From CBDBCK01 sp965203345 (GTDB taxonomy: Bacteria > Chloroflexota > Dehalococcoidia > Lucifugimonadales > Lucifugimonadaceae), in assembly GCA_965203345.1 (NCBI GenBank), contig CBDBCK010000028.1, positions 1,054,001-1,118,000 of the forward strand: a DNA stretch of 64,000 nt, read 5' to 3'. The position numbers were made by a program, and so were the translations under genes. The notes beneath the pieces were generated by a model, which was not told where the DNA came from, made no database searches, and worked only from the letters and a program-made list of their open reading frames with translations. Positions 25,562-34,562 of this stretch are shown here, one piece after another. Position 1 is the stretch's first letter; each line of letters starts with the position of its first letter.

Positions 25562-26737
25562 ATGTACGGGTATACGTATGATGTGCGCTGATGGGCTATG
25601 ACTCGCGTAATACCTTGTCGTATCCACCACGTCGCGTAGATAGAAAACTTGAACCCTTTTCGGTAATCAGACTTCTCTATAGCTCTTTGTAGCCCGATGT
25701 TGCCTTCTTGCACCAGGTCAAGCATAAAAAGCCCTCTGTTGAGGTGCTTTTTGCAACGCTCACAACCAAACGCAGATTGGCTAAATTTAGGTGTTGTCTT
25801 GATTTTTCTCCGTCTCCATGAATCACCTTCAAGCGCGAAGAGAAAATATCTTCTCCTTTCTTTAGTTTCTCCATGAAGTTCTGGTCGGCGAGCTTTTCCG
25901 GAAGATCGTCAATAATAGGCGACTCTCCTAATATGCTAGCTTCGGTGATTTCCGGTGGGAGAAGTTGAGACAAAGTAGATAAAGCTACGAGTTACTTTGT
26001 CGTCTCTGTTTCGTCTTCAAGGTTCAAAGTATCAGTCAAGTATTTTATAAGTTCTTCGTTGTATTTGCCGTCAATATTTTCTCTTATAAGCTTGGCGTTG
26101 AGTAAGTCTCCCAGGGTTATTGGAGTCTCCAGCCCTAGGAATCTACCCACTCCGTCTGCCACGTGAGCCTTTGTACTGATCTCTTTTAGTATCTCGGTGA
26201 CTGTTACTATCGAATTCTTTGGTCGAAGCTTGCCCAGACGTATATCTTCAGTAGGGATAACCCTTTCAAGCGATGGCTGTTCTTCCACAATCTCGTATGC
26301 TTCCTTAAGATGGTTCAGTGCTTTGGTCTCTATCTTCTGCAATTTCTGAATATGCTTTTTCTCCGGTATTTTACTCTTTTTCGGATCATGTCTAGGATCT
26401 CCATGAATTCTGGTTCCATAGCGACTTCTTCAAGTGTAAGTCGACGTACATCTCTCATACCAAATCGTAATGACAGGAGTGTTTTTTCTGCGGTAGAGAG
26501 TGATTCAAGCATAGGATCGGCGATGTCGTTCTCTATATTTTCTAGCTTCTGGACTCGCTCAACCTTACTGACCAGTTCTACTTCTTCCTCGGCAGTCAAC
26601 AGGGGGACTCTCCCTATCTCTCGCAAATAGAGTCTGACAGCTTCCTTTTCCTCTTCCTCCTTAGCCTCTTCTCCTGCCTGAGCATAGAGCTGTTCAATGT
26701 ACTTGTCTGTAGCTTTTGCTCTTCTGCGTTGAGACAA
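25562..26737 (-). pseudogene. Decayed partial duplicate of rpoD
   Basis: This is a degraded copy of the 5' two-thirds of rpoD. Compared with the intact gene it has lost about 66 codons of the acidic N-terminal stretch (near 26640-26660). It has a 1-base deletion near 26388, an in-frame TAA at 25992-25994, a 1-base loss in a T-run near 25750, and further changes near 25590. It stops in region 2 and lacks regions 3 and 4. The same TTG start and leader remain, and short N-terminal peptides could still be made, but not a working sigma factor. Confidence 0.92.
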
Positions 26738-27060
26738 TTCGTTATTCCTTTTTTAATACTAAACTGATGCTTGTTTGCCTTGGAGTTTTTAACCTACCTC
26801 TATGTAAAATTAGACCTTGCGTAGAAGGCGTAGAAGATATTACAGGCTAAAATTCAATTGTATGAGTAGCTTACATCAAATACTTTAAAACGATTGCGAG
26901 GCTTTCAATGGGCAATAAATTCAGCTATGAAACTCTATGGTCCGAAAAAACGACCGACCAACCACTGGTTCCAGCCACCTACGCAAAATACGATTTTGCT
27001 GTAGCTTACCCTGCTCCTGAAACTCAGCCCCTGGACGAGCTTGCCCAAGCTCTAAGGGCA
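25562..27060. repeat. Tandem duplication, copy B (aminotransferase side)
   Basis: This 1499-bp unit is the direct repeat of 23867-25559. The roughly 195-bp shortfall equals the deletion in the acidic region of the rpoD copy. It includes the duplicated divergent leader (26738-26907), in which the -10-like TATACT on the rpoD side has become TCTAAT. Confidence 0.85.
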
Positions 27061-28110
27061 GAAATAGACTCTCACGGGGATGATATGGCGATTGAGATGG
27101 CCCATTATCCACACCGGTTAGGCTATCTTAAGCTCCGCCAGTTGGTAATCAACAAACTGGAGATGGACCGAGGTTTCAGAACGGACGAAGAGACGATAGC
27201 ACTTACTGCCGGTTCGGGCGAAGCTATAGCTTTGGTCATTCAAACATTGACTAACCCGGGCGACTCGGTGATCGTAGAAGAGTTTGTGTATTTAGGAACT
27301 TTAAACCAGTTGAGCATGCTAGGCGTAAACGCAGTAGAGACGCGAATAGATAGCCAAGGTATTATCCCTAGTGCTCTGGAAGTTACTCTGTCCAAAATGC
27401 AACAGAAAGGTGAGCTCCCTAAATTAATTTACACCATACCTGAAAACCAGAATCCTACAGGATCAACCTTACCTACCCAACGCCGCCTGGAAATTCTACG
27501 GATCGCCCATAAGTTTGGTGTGCCTATTGTGGAGGATGATTGCTACGTTGATCTGCGGTTTGAAGGCGAATCACAGCCTTCTTTCCGAGCTTTGGACGAT
27601 TCCGGCATAGTCATCCATGTAGCCTCTTTCTCAAAGCTTATAGCTCCGGGTCTTAGGATGGGCTATCTTTGTGCCGAGAAGGAGGTTATACTACGTGCTC
27701 TAAGCGTAAAGCATGGCTCCGGGCCCAATCAGTTCGCTGCTTACGCTATCGATGGCTTCTTACGTAATAATATGTCCACACATAAAGCAAAATTCAACCT
27801 TCTTTTGAAGGAAAAGCGCGACTCTATGGATCAGTCTCTCACTGACCATTTTTCAGCTTCAGGTGCGACCTGGTCAAAGCCTCAAGGAGGCTGCTATACT
27901 TGGCTTTTGATGCCAAGCAAGTCTGATATATCCTCCATTCGCGATGCAGTGTTTGAAGAAGGGGTCGGCTATATAGCGGGTGACAATTTTTCCCCTTCTG
28001 GCAAGGGCACTAACTGTGCACGACTCTGTTTTGCTTTTGAGACCACTGAAAAAAACTACGAAGGTATAGCCACTCTCGCTCGTCTTTTCAGAAGACATAA
28101 TGTCATGTAA
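26908..28110 (+). CDS. PLP-dependent aminotransferase, class I/II (LysN/MocR C-domain like)
   Basis: This 400-residue fold-type I enzyme carries TAGSGEAIALV near the start of the PLP domain, the N-Q-N-P-T-G block, the E-D-D-C-Y acidic pair that contacts the pyridine nitrogen, and the Schiff-base lysine in HVASFSKLIAPGLRMGYL. It resembles 2-aminoadipate/branched-chain-type aminotransferases related to the C-terminal domain of MocR regulators, but has no DNA-binding domain. Its amino donor is unknown. It is divergent from rpoD, and its own 5' end was duplicated at 25417. Confidence 0.9.
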   Translation: MGNKFSYETLWSEKTTDQPLVPATYAKYDFAVAYPAPETQPLDELAQALRAEIDSHGDDMAIEMAHYPHRLGYLKLRQLVINKLEMDRGFRTDEETIALTAGSGEAIALVIQTLTNPGDSVIVEEFVYLGTLNQLSMLGVNAVETRIDSQGIIPSALEVTLSKMQQKGELPKLIYTIPENQNPTGSTLPTQRRLEILRIAHKFGVPIVEDDCYVDLRFEGESQPSFRALDDSGIVIHVASFSKLIAPGLRMGYLCAEKEVILRALSVKHGSGPNQFAAYAIDGFLRNNMSTHKAKFNLLLKEKRDSMDQSLTDHFSASGATWSKPQGGCYTWLLMPSKSDISSIRDAVFEEGVGYIAGDNFSPSGKGTNCARLCFAFETTEKNYEGIATLARLFRRHNVM

Positions 28111-28212
28111 ATCTAACTTGTCTTCTTGGAACTAACGACTGACAAGGTGTTACCGAGCTCTATATTATTGTAAGGTGAGCCGTGGCTCAAGGCGTTAACA
28201 GGAACAAACCTC

Positions 28213-29193
28213 CTAAAAAAACCTCATGGCCAGCTCTACTTCTGATTTTGAACCTATAAATAGAGGGGAACGTTGATGCAGATGTTCGGGCGTAATATCC
28301 AGTATGTGTTGCCTTCCGTCAGTGGCTGCCCCACCTAGCTGTTTGGCTACGAAAGCGAGAGGAGCACATTCGTAGATCAGTCGGAGCTTACCGCTAGGTC
28401 TCGTGTTTGAGCTCGGATAAGCAAAAATTCCTCCTTTCACAAGACCTCTATGGAAATCCGCTATCAACGAACCGACGTACCGCGCAGTATATGTACCATG
28501 TTCTCCACTTTTGAGGCTGTCTATCCAACGCTGAACGGATATTTCCCACTCGTTTGATGAAGACTCGTTCACCGAGTAGATCTTCGCGGTTGCATGCTGA
28601 TTTATCGGATTTGCTCGGATGAACTCCTCTCGGCGTGCATCTAGTACAAAGGTCTCAATTCGTCCGTCGCCTGCGATTGACAAGAGAGTTGAGGGTCCAT
28701 AAGCTATGTAACCGGCTATAATGATGTCTCTTCCGGGGCGCAAAATTCCCATTTGGTCAGACCACTTCGTTACAGAGAAGATGGTACCTACCGATACGTT
28801 TGCGTCAATATTGGAGGAACCATCTAAAGGGTCTATTGCTACTAAGTAAGATGGGTTCGACTGTGCTGTATCAATGTTTATCGGGTGCGTAGTTTCTTCC
28901 GAGATTATGACTCTTACGACCCTTGTCTCGCTTATGCGCTTTATGAATAATTCATTGGCGAATTCGTCCAGTTTTTGGACATCGTCGCCCGAAACGTTTG
29001 TGGAAAATACAGAGCCGTGCCCCCCTCGGAATCCGGCTTCCGCTAGGTATTCTGATACAGTCTTTGCTCCTTTGGCCATTGCCATAATAATCGCCTCTAA
29101 CCCCTCTTCTGCAAATAACCCTCCAACACTAGAGGCCACCAACTCTGCCAAAGTTTCTCTTTTCATAGCTTCCTCCGATACCTTGAATCTCAT
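28213..29193 (-). CDS. fbp: Class I fructose-1,6-bisphosphatase
   Basis: This 326-residue enzyme removes the 1-phosphate of fructose 1,6-bisphosphate in gluconeogenesis. The metal-binding DPLDGSSNID block (about residues 122-131) and the upstream E-E (SEETTHP) acid pair are present, and the C-terminal substrate segment (GKLRLIYECAPLAFV) is intact. It is divergent from a class I aldolase 121 bp away, making a compact gluconeogenic pair. Redox regulation cysteines of plant enzymes are not evident. Confidence 0.93.
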   Translation of the reverse strand: MRFKVSEEAMKRETLAELVASSVGGLFAEEGLEAIIMAMAKGAKTVSEYLAEAGFRGGHGSVFSTNVSGDDVQKLDEFANELFIKRISETRVVRVIISEETTHPINIDTAQSNPSYLVAIDPLDGSSNIDANVSVGTIFSVTKWSDQMGILRPGRDIIIAGYIAYGPSTLLSIAGDGRIETFVLDARREEFIRANPINQHATAKIYSVNESSSNEWEISVQRWIDSLKSGEHGTYTARYVGSLIADFHRGLVKGGIFAYPSSNTRPSGKLRLIYECAPLAFVAKQLGGAATDGRQHILDITPEHLHQRSPLFIGSKSEVELAMRFF

Positions 29194-29314
29194 CGTAAGC
29201 AGTCTAACTTCATTTTATTCTGCTTTTCTAGGTCTGACATAATTCTTTTCATACATCCAGACAGACTTCATATTCTTATATTCTTAGCATGTCAATTCTA
29301 TAAAGGAGGAAGTA

Positions 29315-30316
29315 TTGGTTGAAGACCTTGTAAAGACAGCCGAAGCAATGGTAGTACGAAGCAAAGGTATACTGGCTGCTGATGAGAGTACAGGCACCAT
29401 AAAGAGGCGTTTTGACTCTATTAACTTAGAAAACACAGAGCAGAACCGTCGCCTTTGGCGTCAAATACTACTGACCACACCTGACATAGGAGATTACATA
29501 TCGGGCGTCATACTGTTTGAAGAAACCCTGTATCAACGTTCTGATACAGGCAGACTTTTTCCGGAAATCCTTGCTGAAAAGGGAATTATTCCGGGAGTGA
29601 AAGTGGACAAATCTACTCATCCTTTAGCGAGTGCTGAAGGTGAAGTTGTTACCGACGGTCTGGACGGGCTCCGTGGACGGCTGAGGGATTACCGGAAATC
29701 TGGAGCAAAGTTTACGAAATGGCGTGCTGTGATATCGATAGGGGAAGGCAAACCGACATCGTACTGTATAAATGTAAACGCTCACGCTCTAGCTAGATAC
29801 GCAACTCTTTCCCAAGAAGAGGGTCTGGTCCCCATTGTGGAACCTGAAGTTCTAATGGACGGAACTCACAGTATAAATCGTTGCTTTGAGGTGACAGAGA
29901 ACGTTCTACATCAGGTGTTTAATGAGCTGATATATCAACGGGCCGTACTTGAGGCTATGGTTTTGAAGCCCAATATGGTGCTTTCTGGTAAGAAAGCAGA
30001 CAACAAAGCTCCGGCAATGGAAGTCGCACAGGCTACTATGCGTTGTTTTCTCAGATCTGTGCCAGCGGCAATTCCTGGCATAGCTTTCCTATCCGGCGGA
30101 CAAAATGACCACGAGGCGACTCAAAACCTTTATGAGATAAATAAACTGGCTAACAAAATCAATCCCCCATGGGAGCTGACTTACTCATATGGTAGAGGCC
30201 TGCAAGCATCGCCCCTCAAAGTGTGGTTGGGAAAGCCTGAAAACATCCTTGCCGCTCAAAGGATTTTTCAAGAAAGAGGGAGGGCTATCTCCCTTGCACG
30301 ACAGGGACGTTCATGA
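29315..30316 (+). CDS. Class I fructose-bisphosphate aldolase
   Basis: This 333-residue Schiff-base aldolase interconverts fructose 1,6-bisphosphate with dihydroxyacetone phosphate and glyceraldehyde 3-phosphate. AADESTGTIKRRF near residue 20 matches the class I start, and the catalytic lysine is in M-V-L-K-P-N-M-V (about residue 215). The TTG at 29315 follows an AAAGGAGGA ribosome site. It shares a divergent promoter region with the FBPase. No metal-binding class II motifs are seen. Confidence 0.93.
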   Translation: MVEDLVKTAEAMVVRSKGILAADESTGTIKRRFDSINLENTEQNRRLWRQILLTTPDIGDYISGVILFEETLYQRSDTGRLFPEILAEKGIIPGVKVDKSTHPLASAEGEVVTDGLDGLRGRLRDYRKSGAKFTKWRAVISIGEGKPTSYCINVNAHALARYATLSQEEGLVPIVEPEVLMDGTHSINRCFEVTENVLHQVFNELIYQRAVLEAMVLKPNMVLSGKKADNKAPAMEVAQATMRCFLRSVPAAIPGIAFLSGGQNDHEATQNLYEINKLANKINPPWELTYSYGRGLQASPLKVWLGKPENILAAQRIFQERGRAISLARQGRS

Positions 30317-30430
30317 TGAAGGTAATCAGCATGTGTAGGTGCGAGCTTGAAAACTGAAAGATGTATGTAACCTGCGCCATAAAGATTCAGGAAATCAGAC
30401 AAGATATCCGTCTTGAAGAAAGGATCGGAC

Positions 30431-31591
30431 ATGAAAGACAGCCTTGACATGGAAGACGTCCTTAATCGGACAGTGGAGTTGCGGCGCGAATTTCACGCTA
30501 TTCCAGAGACAGCGTTTAAAGAGTTCCAGACGGCGAGAAGAATAGCAGAGATACTGTCGCAGGCCGGATTGCACTTGAAAAAAAGCGAACCAGAAACGGC
30601 AGTATTGGCCGAAGTTCAAGGGTTTTTAAGGGATGGCCCCACACTGATGGTGCGAGCTGATATTGACGGTCTCCAGATTGAGGAAACAACCGGACTGCCG
30701 TTTGCTTCTGGAAATGGGGCAATGCATGCTTGTGGACATGATGCTCATATTGCCATCGCCCTCACCGCGGCCGAAATTCTCCAACGAGAGCGTGAAAGAC
30801 TCCGTGGCAGAGTGGTATTCGTGTTCCAGCCTGCTGAAGAGACAATAAGTGGGGCGATGGCAATGATAAATGACGGGCTGATTGAGCGAGAGAAACCAGA
30901 CAGGGTTATTGGCCTACACGTATGGAATCAGCTCGGAATAGGGAAAATCTGGATCAACCAGGGCGTAGTTTTTGCCAGCACAGACGCTTTTCGGGTAGTT
31001 ATTAAGGGCAAAGGCGGTCATGGAGCGCTTCCTCACTTGACTGTTGATCCAATATCGGCTGCTGCATCGTTCATTTCAGCTTCTCACTCCATTATGTCGC
31101 GCGAACTTCCTTCTTCTGATAACTGTGTAATGACTTTTGGCAATCTCCATGCAGGATCTGCTCCCAACGTGATACCCAACTCAGCAACGATAGAGGGTAC
31201 TGTACGGACATTTAGCCTTGAAGCGAGAGACAAAATCCTGAATGCACTACCGCGCATTGCGTCAGGTACTGCAGAAGCTGCCGGGGCTTCTGCATCATTT
31301 GAGATCCTATTTGATACCCCTCCGGTTGTGAACGACAAAAATATTGCACAATGGGTTACTTCGCTTGCCAAAGAAACCTTGGGAATGTCTGCGGTCGCGG
31401 AACATGAACCGGTGAATGTCGGAGACGACATGGCAGAGTTCCTTTCAAGAGTCCCAGGAGTTTATTTTCTTCTAGGTGCATCTAAGGCAGGAGCGGCACT
31501 TCACCACAACTCTAATTTCGACATAGACGAAAGCTGCATGCCATTAGGGGTGAGTATGTTTGTACGATGTACTAGAGATTTCTTAGCGTAA
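30431..31591 (+). CDS. M20 family amidohydrolase (N-acyl amino acid / hippurate hydrolase type)
   Basis: About 386 residues, with M20D peptidase metal-site blocks: H-A-C-G-H-D-A-H (about residue 100), the Q-P-A-E-E acid pair, and a C-terminal H-H-N-S-N-F-D. A dimerisation domain fills the middle. Relatives cleave N-acyl or N-aryl amino acids in the cytoplasm; the substrate here is unknown. I choose the ATG at 30431 because AAAGGA lies 7 bases upstream; an in-frame TTG at 30413 is less likely. It stands 115 bp downstream of the aldolase. Confidence 0.88.
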   Translation: MKDSLDMEDVLNRTVELRREFHAIPETAFKEFQTARRIAEILSQAGLHLKKSEPETAVLAEVQGFLRDGPTLMVRADIDGLQIEETTGLPFASGNGAMHACGHDAHIAIALTAAEILQRERERLRGRVVFVFQPAEETISGAMAMINDGLIEREKPDRVIGLHVWNQLGIGKIWINQGVVFASTDAFRVVIKGKGGHGALPHLTVDPISAAASFISASHSIMSRELPSSDNCVMTFGNLHAGSAPNVIPNSATIEGTVRTFSLEARDKILNALPRIASGTAEAAGASASFEILFDTPPVVNDKNIAQWVTSLAKETLGMSAVAEHEPVNVGDDMAEFLSRVPGVYFLLGASKAGAALHHNSNFDIDESCMPLGVSMFVRCTRDFLA

Positions 31592-31639
31592 GTAGGACAC
31601 GGGACTTCATCTGAAAACATCCGACCTCGTATTTAACTG

Positions 31640-33235
31640 TTAGGGCAACTCCCCAATCAGTTCCTCTATTCGCGATAGAGAAATTTCTAGATAGGTTTTT
31701 GAATATTCTCCCATTAAGGCAAACTGCATCAAATTCCGTTCAGCCAAATAACTACTGCGGTAGCTGAGATGAATACCCAAACTTTCCAGCTTCTTGCCTA
31801 GTCCCAACGAATCAAGTTTTTCTGGCACTTTAAAAGTAACAATGGCAGGGGAGCAATATTCTTTGCCTCCTAATACCTCTAAATTAATCTCTTTCAACCT
31901 GTCTCTTATGAACGTTGAGCACTTTTCAGACCTAATAAAGTTAGATTCAACGTCAGTCATATCCAATGACCTATTTAATGCGTAAAGCAAATTGGAGGAT
32001 AATGTGTACGGGACCCCAAGCGTGAGAAAATAGGTTTCCAAATCTAGGTACCGAGGGAGTTTTTTAATGTTGGAGATAATAGAAGAGTTGTGGAAAACAA
32101 AAGAAAGACCAGAGTAAGATGCAAGCCCTTTTCCACTGACTCCGGTTGCCATATGCACCTTACTCAAGTCAAGCGGTACTGTTCCCAAGGAGCTTATACA
32201 ATCAACGCAGACCTTAACTGAGTTTTTGGTACATAAGTCCACAATTTTTTCTAAATTACTAAGCGATCCAGTTGAAGTTTCGCAATGGACAAACCACATC
32301 CATTCAAAATCCCCAGTTTCCAAGACTTCTGATATCTTCTCATCTGATAATTGGTCTCCCCATTTTGTAGTACAGGTTACGAAATCCAAACTGAACCTCT
32401 CAGCATGGTTAATTAACCTGTCTCCAAATTCGCCATTTGAAAGTATTACTCCTTTTCTGGGTAACAACGAAAGATGAGCTGCCACCGCATCGTTTGCCAA
32501 TGTTCCGGATCCCATCAATATTTGAGTGAATGTGCAATTCACCAGCTGTGATAATTTTTTCTTGACCCTTCTGATATCTTTCTCAAATACTTCTGACCTA
32601 TGTGAGATAGGAGGTTTTACAAACTCCTCTCTTACCTCACTACTGATATGAACTGGTCCAGGTTGGAAAAAGTATTTTCCCGAGAGAACTTTGCTTTTAT
32701 CTTTTAATATCATTGTTCTTCTCTTGAATTCTTTGAGGGAATTATATGTTATATACATAGGTTGAAATGTTGCTCTAGTGGTTCCTACTACTGGACCAAA
32801 CTCTCTGAATCCTAGTCTTTTGTACAAGCGCACTTCGATTGTATTTGCTGATATAATTGCTAAATCGTACTTTTTGCTTTTACAATAACTATCAAGATAC
32901 CTCAGAAGCCCTTGGAGTACTTTTCCTTTTCTATACTTTTTTCTTATTGCGAGAAGTCTTAATTCACAAAGCGCTCTTGCTTTCGGTAGGTAGTCGTATA
33001 GATTACTTAGTTTATTATCTAGAGAAAATGGACGCTTGTCTCGTACCGCTAGCATCCCTACCAAATAGCCTTTCTTAATACCAATTATATAGGTGTTCTC
33101 ATCATGAAACTTATCTACTAACTGTCCAGAGGAATCTGTTTTATGCTGAGGTATTTCCTGAACGAAAGTTTTATAGTTGAGTTTGTGTATCTCCTGGAAC
33201 TCCCAATCCTGTTTTGCTATCTTGAAACGAATCAT
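31640..33235 (-). CDS. GNAT/acyltransferase - class V aminotransferase fusion protein
   Basis: About 531 residues in two enzyme domains. Residues 1-170 resemble a GNAT or FeeM/autoinducer-synthase-like N-acyltransferase (L-V-G-M-L-A-V-R-D-K-R-P-F-S-L, E-L-R-L-L-A-I-R-K-K-Y-R-K-G-K, Y-K-R-L-G-F). Residues 185-531 are a class V PLP aminotransferase: F-F-x-P-G-P-V, H-C-E-T-S-T-G-S, V-D-C-I-S-S-L-G and the likely PLP lysine in GVSGKGLASYSGLSFVF (about K369). A tandem transamination and N-acylation of the same amine is plausible but inferred. The start at 33235 has AGGA 8 bases upstream; earlier ATGs lack one. The gene is AT-rich relative to its neighbours, suggesting transfer. Confidence 0.85.
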   Translation of the reverse strand: MIRFKIAKQDWEFQEIHKLNYKTFVQEIPQHKTDSSGQLVDKFHDENTYIIGIKKGYLVGMLAVRDKRPFSLDNKLSNLYDYLPKARALCELRLLAIRKKYRKGKVLQGLLRYLDSYCKSKKYDLAIISANTIEVRLYKRLGFREFGPVVGTTRATFQPMYITYNSLKEFKRRTMILKDKSKVLSGKYFFQPGPVHISSEVREEFVKPPISHRSEVFEKDIRRVKKKLSQLVNCTFTQILMGSGTLANDAVAAHLSLLPRKGVILSNGEFGDRLINHAERFSLDFVTCTTKWGDQLSDEKISEVLETGDFEWMWFVHCETSTGSLSNLEKIVDLCTKNSVKVCVDCISSLGTVPLDLSKVHMATGVSGKGLASYSGLSFVFHNSSIISNIKKLPRYLDLETYFLTLGVPYTLSSNLLYALNRSLDMTDVESNFIRSEKCSTFIRDRLKEINLEVLGGKEYCSPAIVTFKVPEKLDSLGLGKKLESLGIHLSYRSSYLAERNLMQFALMGEYSKTYLEISLSRIEELIGELP

Positions 33236-33563
33236 ATTGATCATCCTCATAAAATGTTATCTACTTTTTATCAAATGAAGACTTTGTTGAGCAGGAAAGT
33301 AAGGCCAGAAATGGAAACTTAGATGGTGATATCAAGCAAGGTATCTTCCCAGTAAAATAGGTGTTTATGAGAGATTTCAGGTTGTACTTGTTGGCATAAG
33401 GCGTTTCCCTAAGTAGATAAGCTAACTGAGAATCCCTATTTTCAACATTAGACAACTTTTGCCTTCTGTTCTTCCGGCTATGAATGTTACGGACTCTATC
33501 GTTTTCAATCCCTCTCTCATAGATAGGAGATGCGATGTTTATATGAGCCAACGTTTCACTCGG
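33236..33563. other. AT-rich gap upstream of the fusion gene
   Basis: About 330 bp, with the same low GC as the fusion gene. One 96-codon minus-strand frame (TTG start at 33551) is open, but it has no recognisable motif, no ribosome site and odd composition, so I do not call it. The promoter of the fusion gene should be here. Confidence 0.55.
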
Positions 33564-34355
33564 TCAGACGACGGGCGACACGCCTCCATCGGCGTTGATT
33601 GATGCGCCGGTTATGTATGATGCTCTAGGTGACGATATGAAAGCTATAAGGTCTCCGGCTTCTCTTGCTTCTCCCATCCTCCCCAATGGCACCCTAGCAC
33701 TCAGCTTTGTCCAGTGATCTTCAAGAGAGTATGACGGATCTGTGGAGTTTGATGCCTGCCATCGTGTACGGTGCTGTCCGCTTTTGAAGAGACCTACACA
33801 TATAGTGTTGACCCTGATGTTGTAAGCTGCGAATTCTTTGGACCAGCTCTTAGAGAGGGAAATGCCAGCGGCGCGGGAAAGGGCTGTAGGTTGCCCTCCT
33901 CCTGGTGAGGCTTTGCCACCTGGAGTGGTAATGTTCACTATAGAGCCGCATGTGGATCGTTTGAGCCACGGGAACGCCGCCCTAGTGCAATATATGGCAC
34001 CGAACACTTTCAAGTTTAGGTCTTCCATCACTTGTTCGTCGGTCATATCCTCAAACAGAGAAGCAGAAGAAGTGCCGGCGTTGTTAACAAGGATGTCTAT
34101 ACCACCTAACATATCGGCCGCTTTGTTCATCATAATCTGTACTGATGTCTTGTCGGTTACGTCTGCCTGAACGTAAGAAGCTTCGCCAATAGCGGACCGG
34201 GTTATTTCTGCCGTTGCCTCTTCCAGTTGTGCTAGAGTTCTAGCGGCTATGATGACGTCTGCGCCCTCTGCAGCCAACGCCTGTGCCGTTGCCTTGCCGA
34301 TTCCGTCGCTACCCCCCGTTATTACAGCTTTTTTGCCTTTCAATTCTAGATCCAT
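33564..34355 (-). CDS. SDR family oxidoreductase
   Basis: About 263 residues of the classical short-chain dehydrogenase fold. It has the TGGSDGIGKA nucleotide loop (about residues 11-20), VNNAGTSSA (about 88-96), a serine (INITTPGG region), and a Y-to-other change: the usual YxxxK segment appears as ALSRAAGISLSKSW, with no obvious catalytic tyrosine. That makes it an atypical SDR. I start at ATG 34355, with GAGGAAG upstream, rather than the longer frame. It is divergent from the class V aminotransferase. Substrate unknown. Confidence 0.82.
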   Translation of the reverse strand: MDLELKGKKAVITGGSDGIGKATAQALAAEGADVIIAARTLAQLEEATAEITRSAIGEASYVQADVTDKTSVQIMMNKAADMLGGIDILVNNAGTSSASLFEDMTDEQVMEDLNLKVFGAIYCTRAAFPWLKRSTCGSIVNITTPGGKASPGGGQPTALSRAAGISLSKSWSKEFAAYNIRVNTICVGLFKSGQHRTRWQASNSTDPSYSLEDHWTKLSARVPLGRMGEAREAGDLIAFISSPRASYITGASINADGGVSPVV

Positions 34356-34562
34356 GTTGGTCTTCCTCGTATAAAATCTTGTTTGCATGCTATAGTTTAC
34401 GCTACGCAAGACCATGGGCGGGTTGTTCTCTCTATCGCTCTTGCGTTTAGCGAAGCTGAGTCTATATTAGCTTATACAGTTTATAAAATAAGCATATTGA
34501 TGAAAATTAAGAATTTGGTCGATAACCATTTGAGCCGATTGAAAGGAAATAGGGAGCAAATA

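Noticed and set aside
25562..26737. A second functional sigma factor
   Set aside because: Frameshifts, an internal stop and loss of regions 3 and 4 make it a pseudogene.
33261..33551. 96-codon minus-strand ORF in the AT-rich gap before the fusion gene
   Set aside because: TTG start without a ribosome site, no motif, composition like non-coding DNA; more likely leader sequence.
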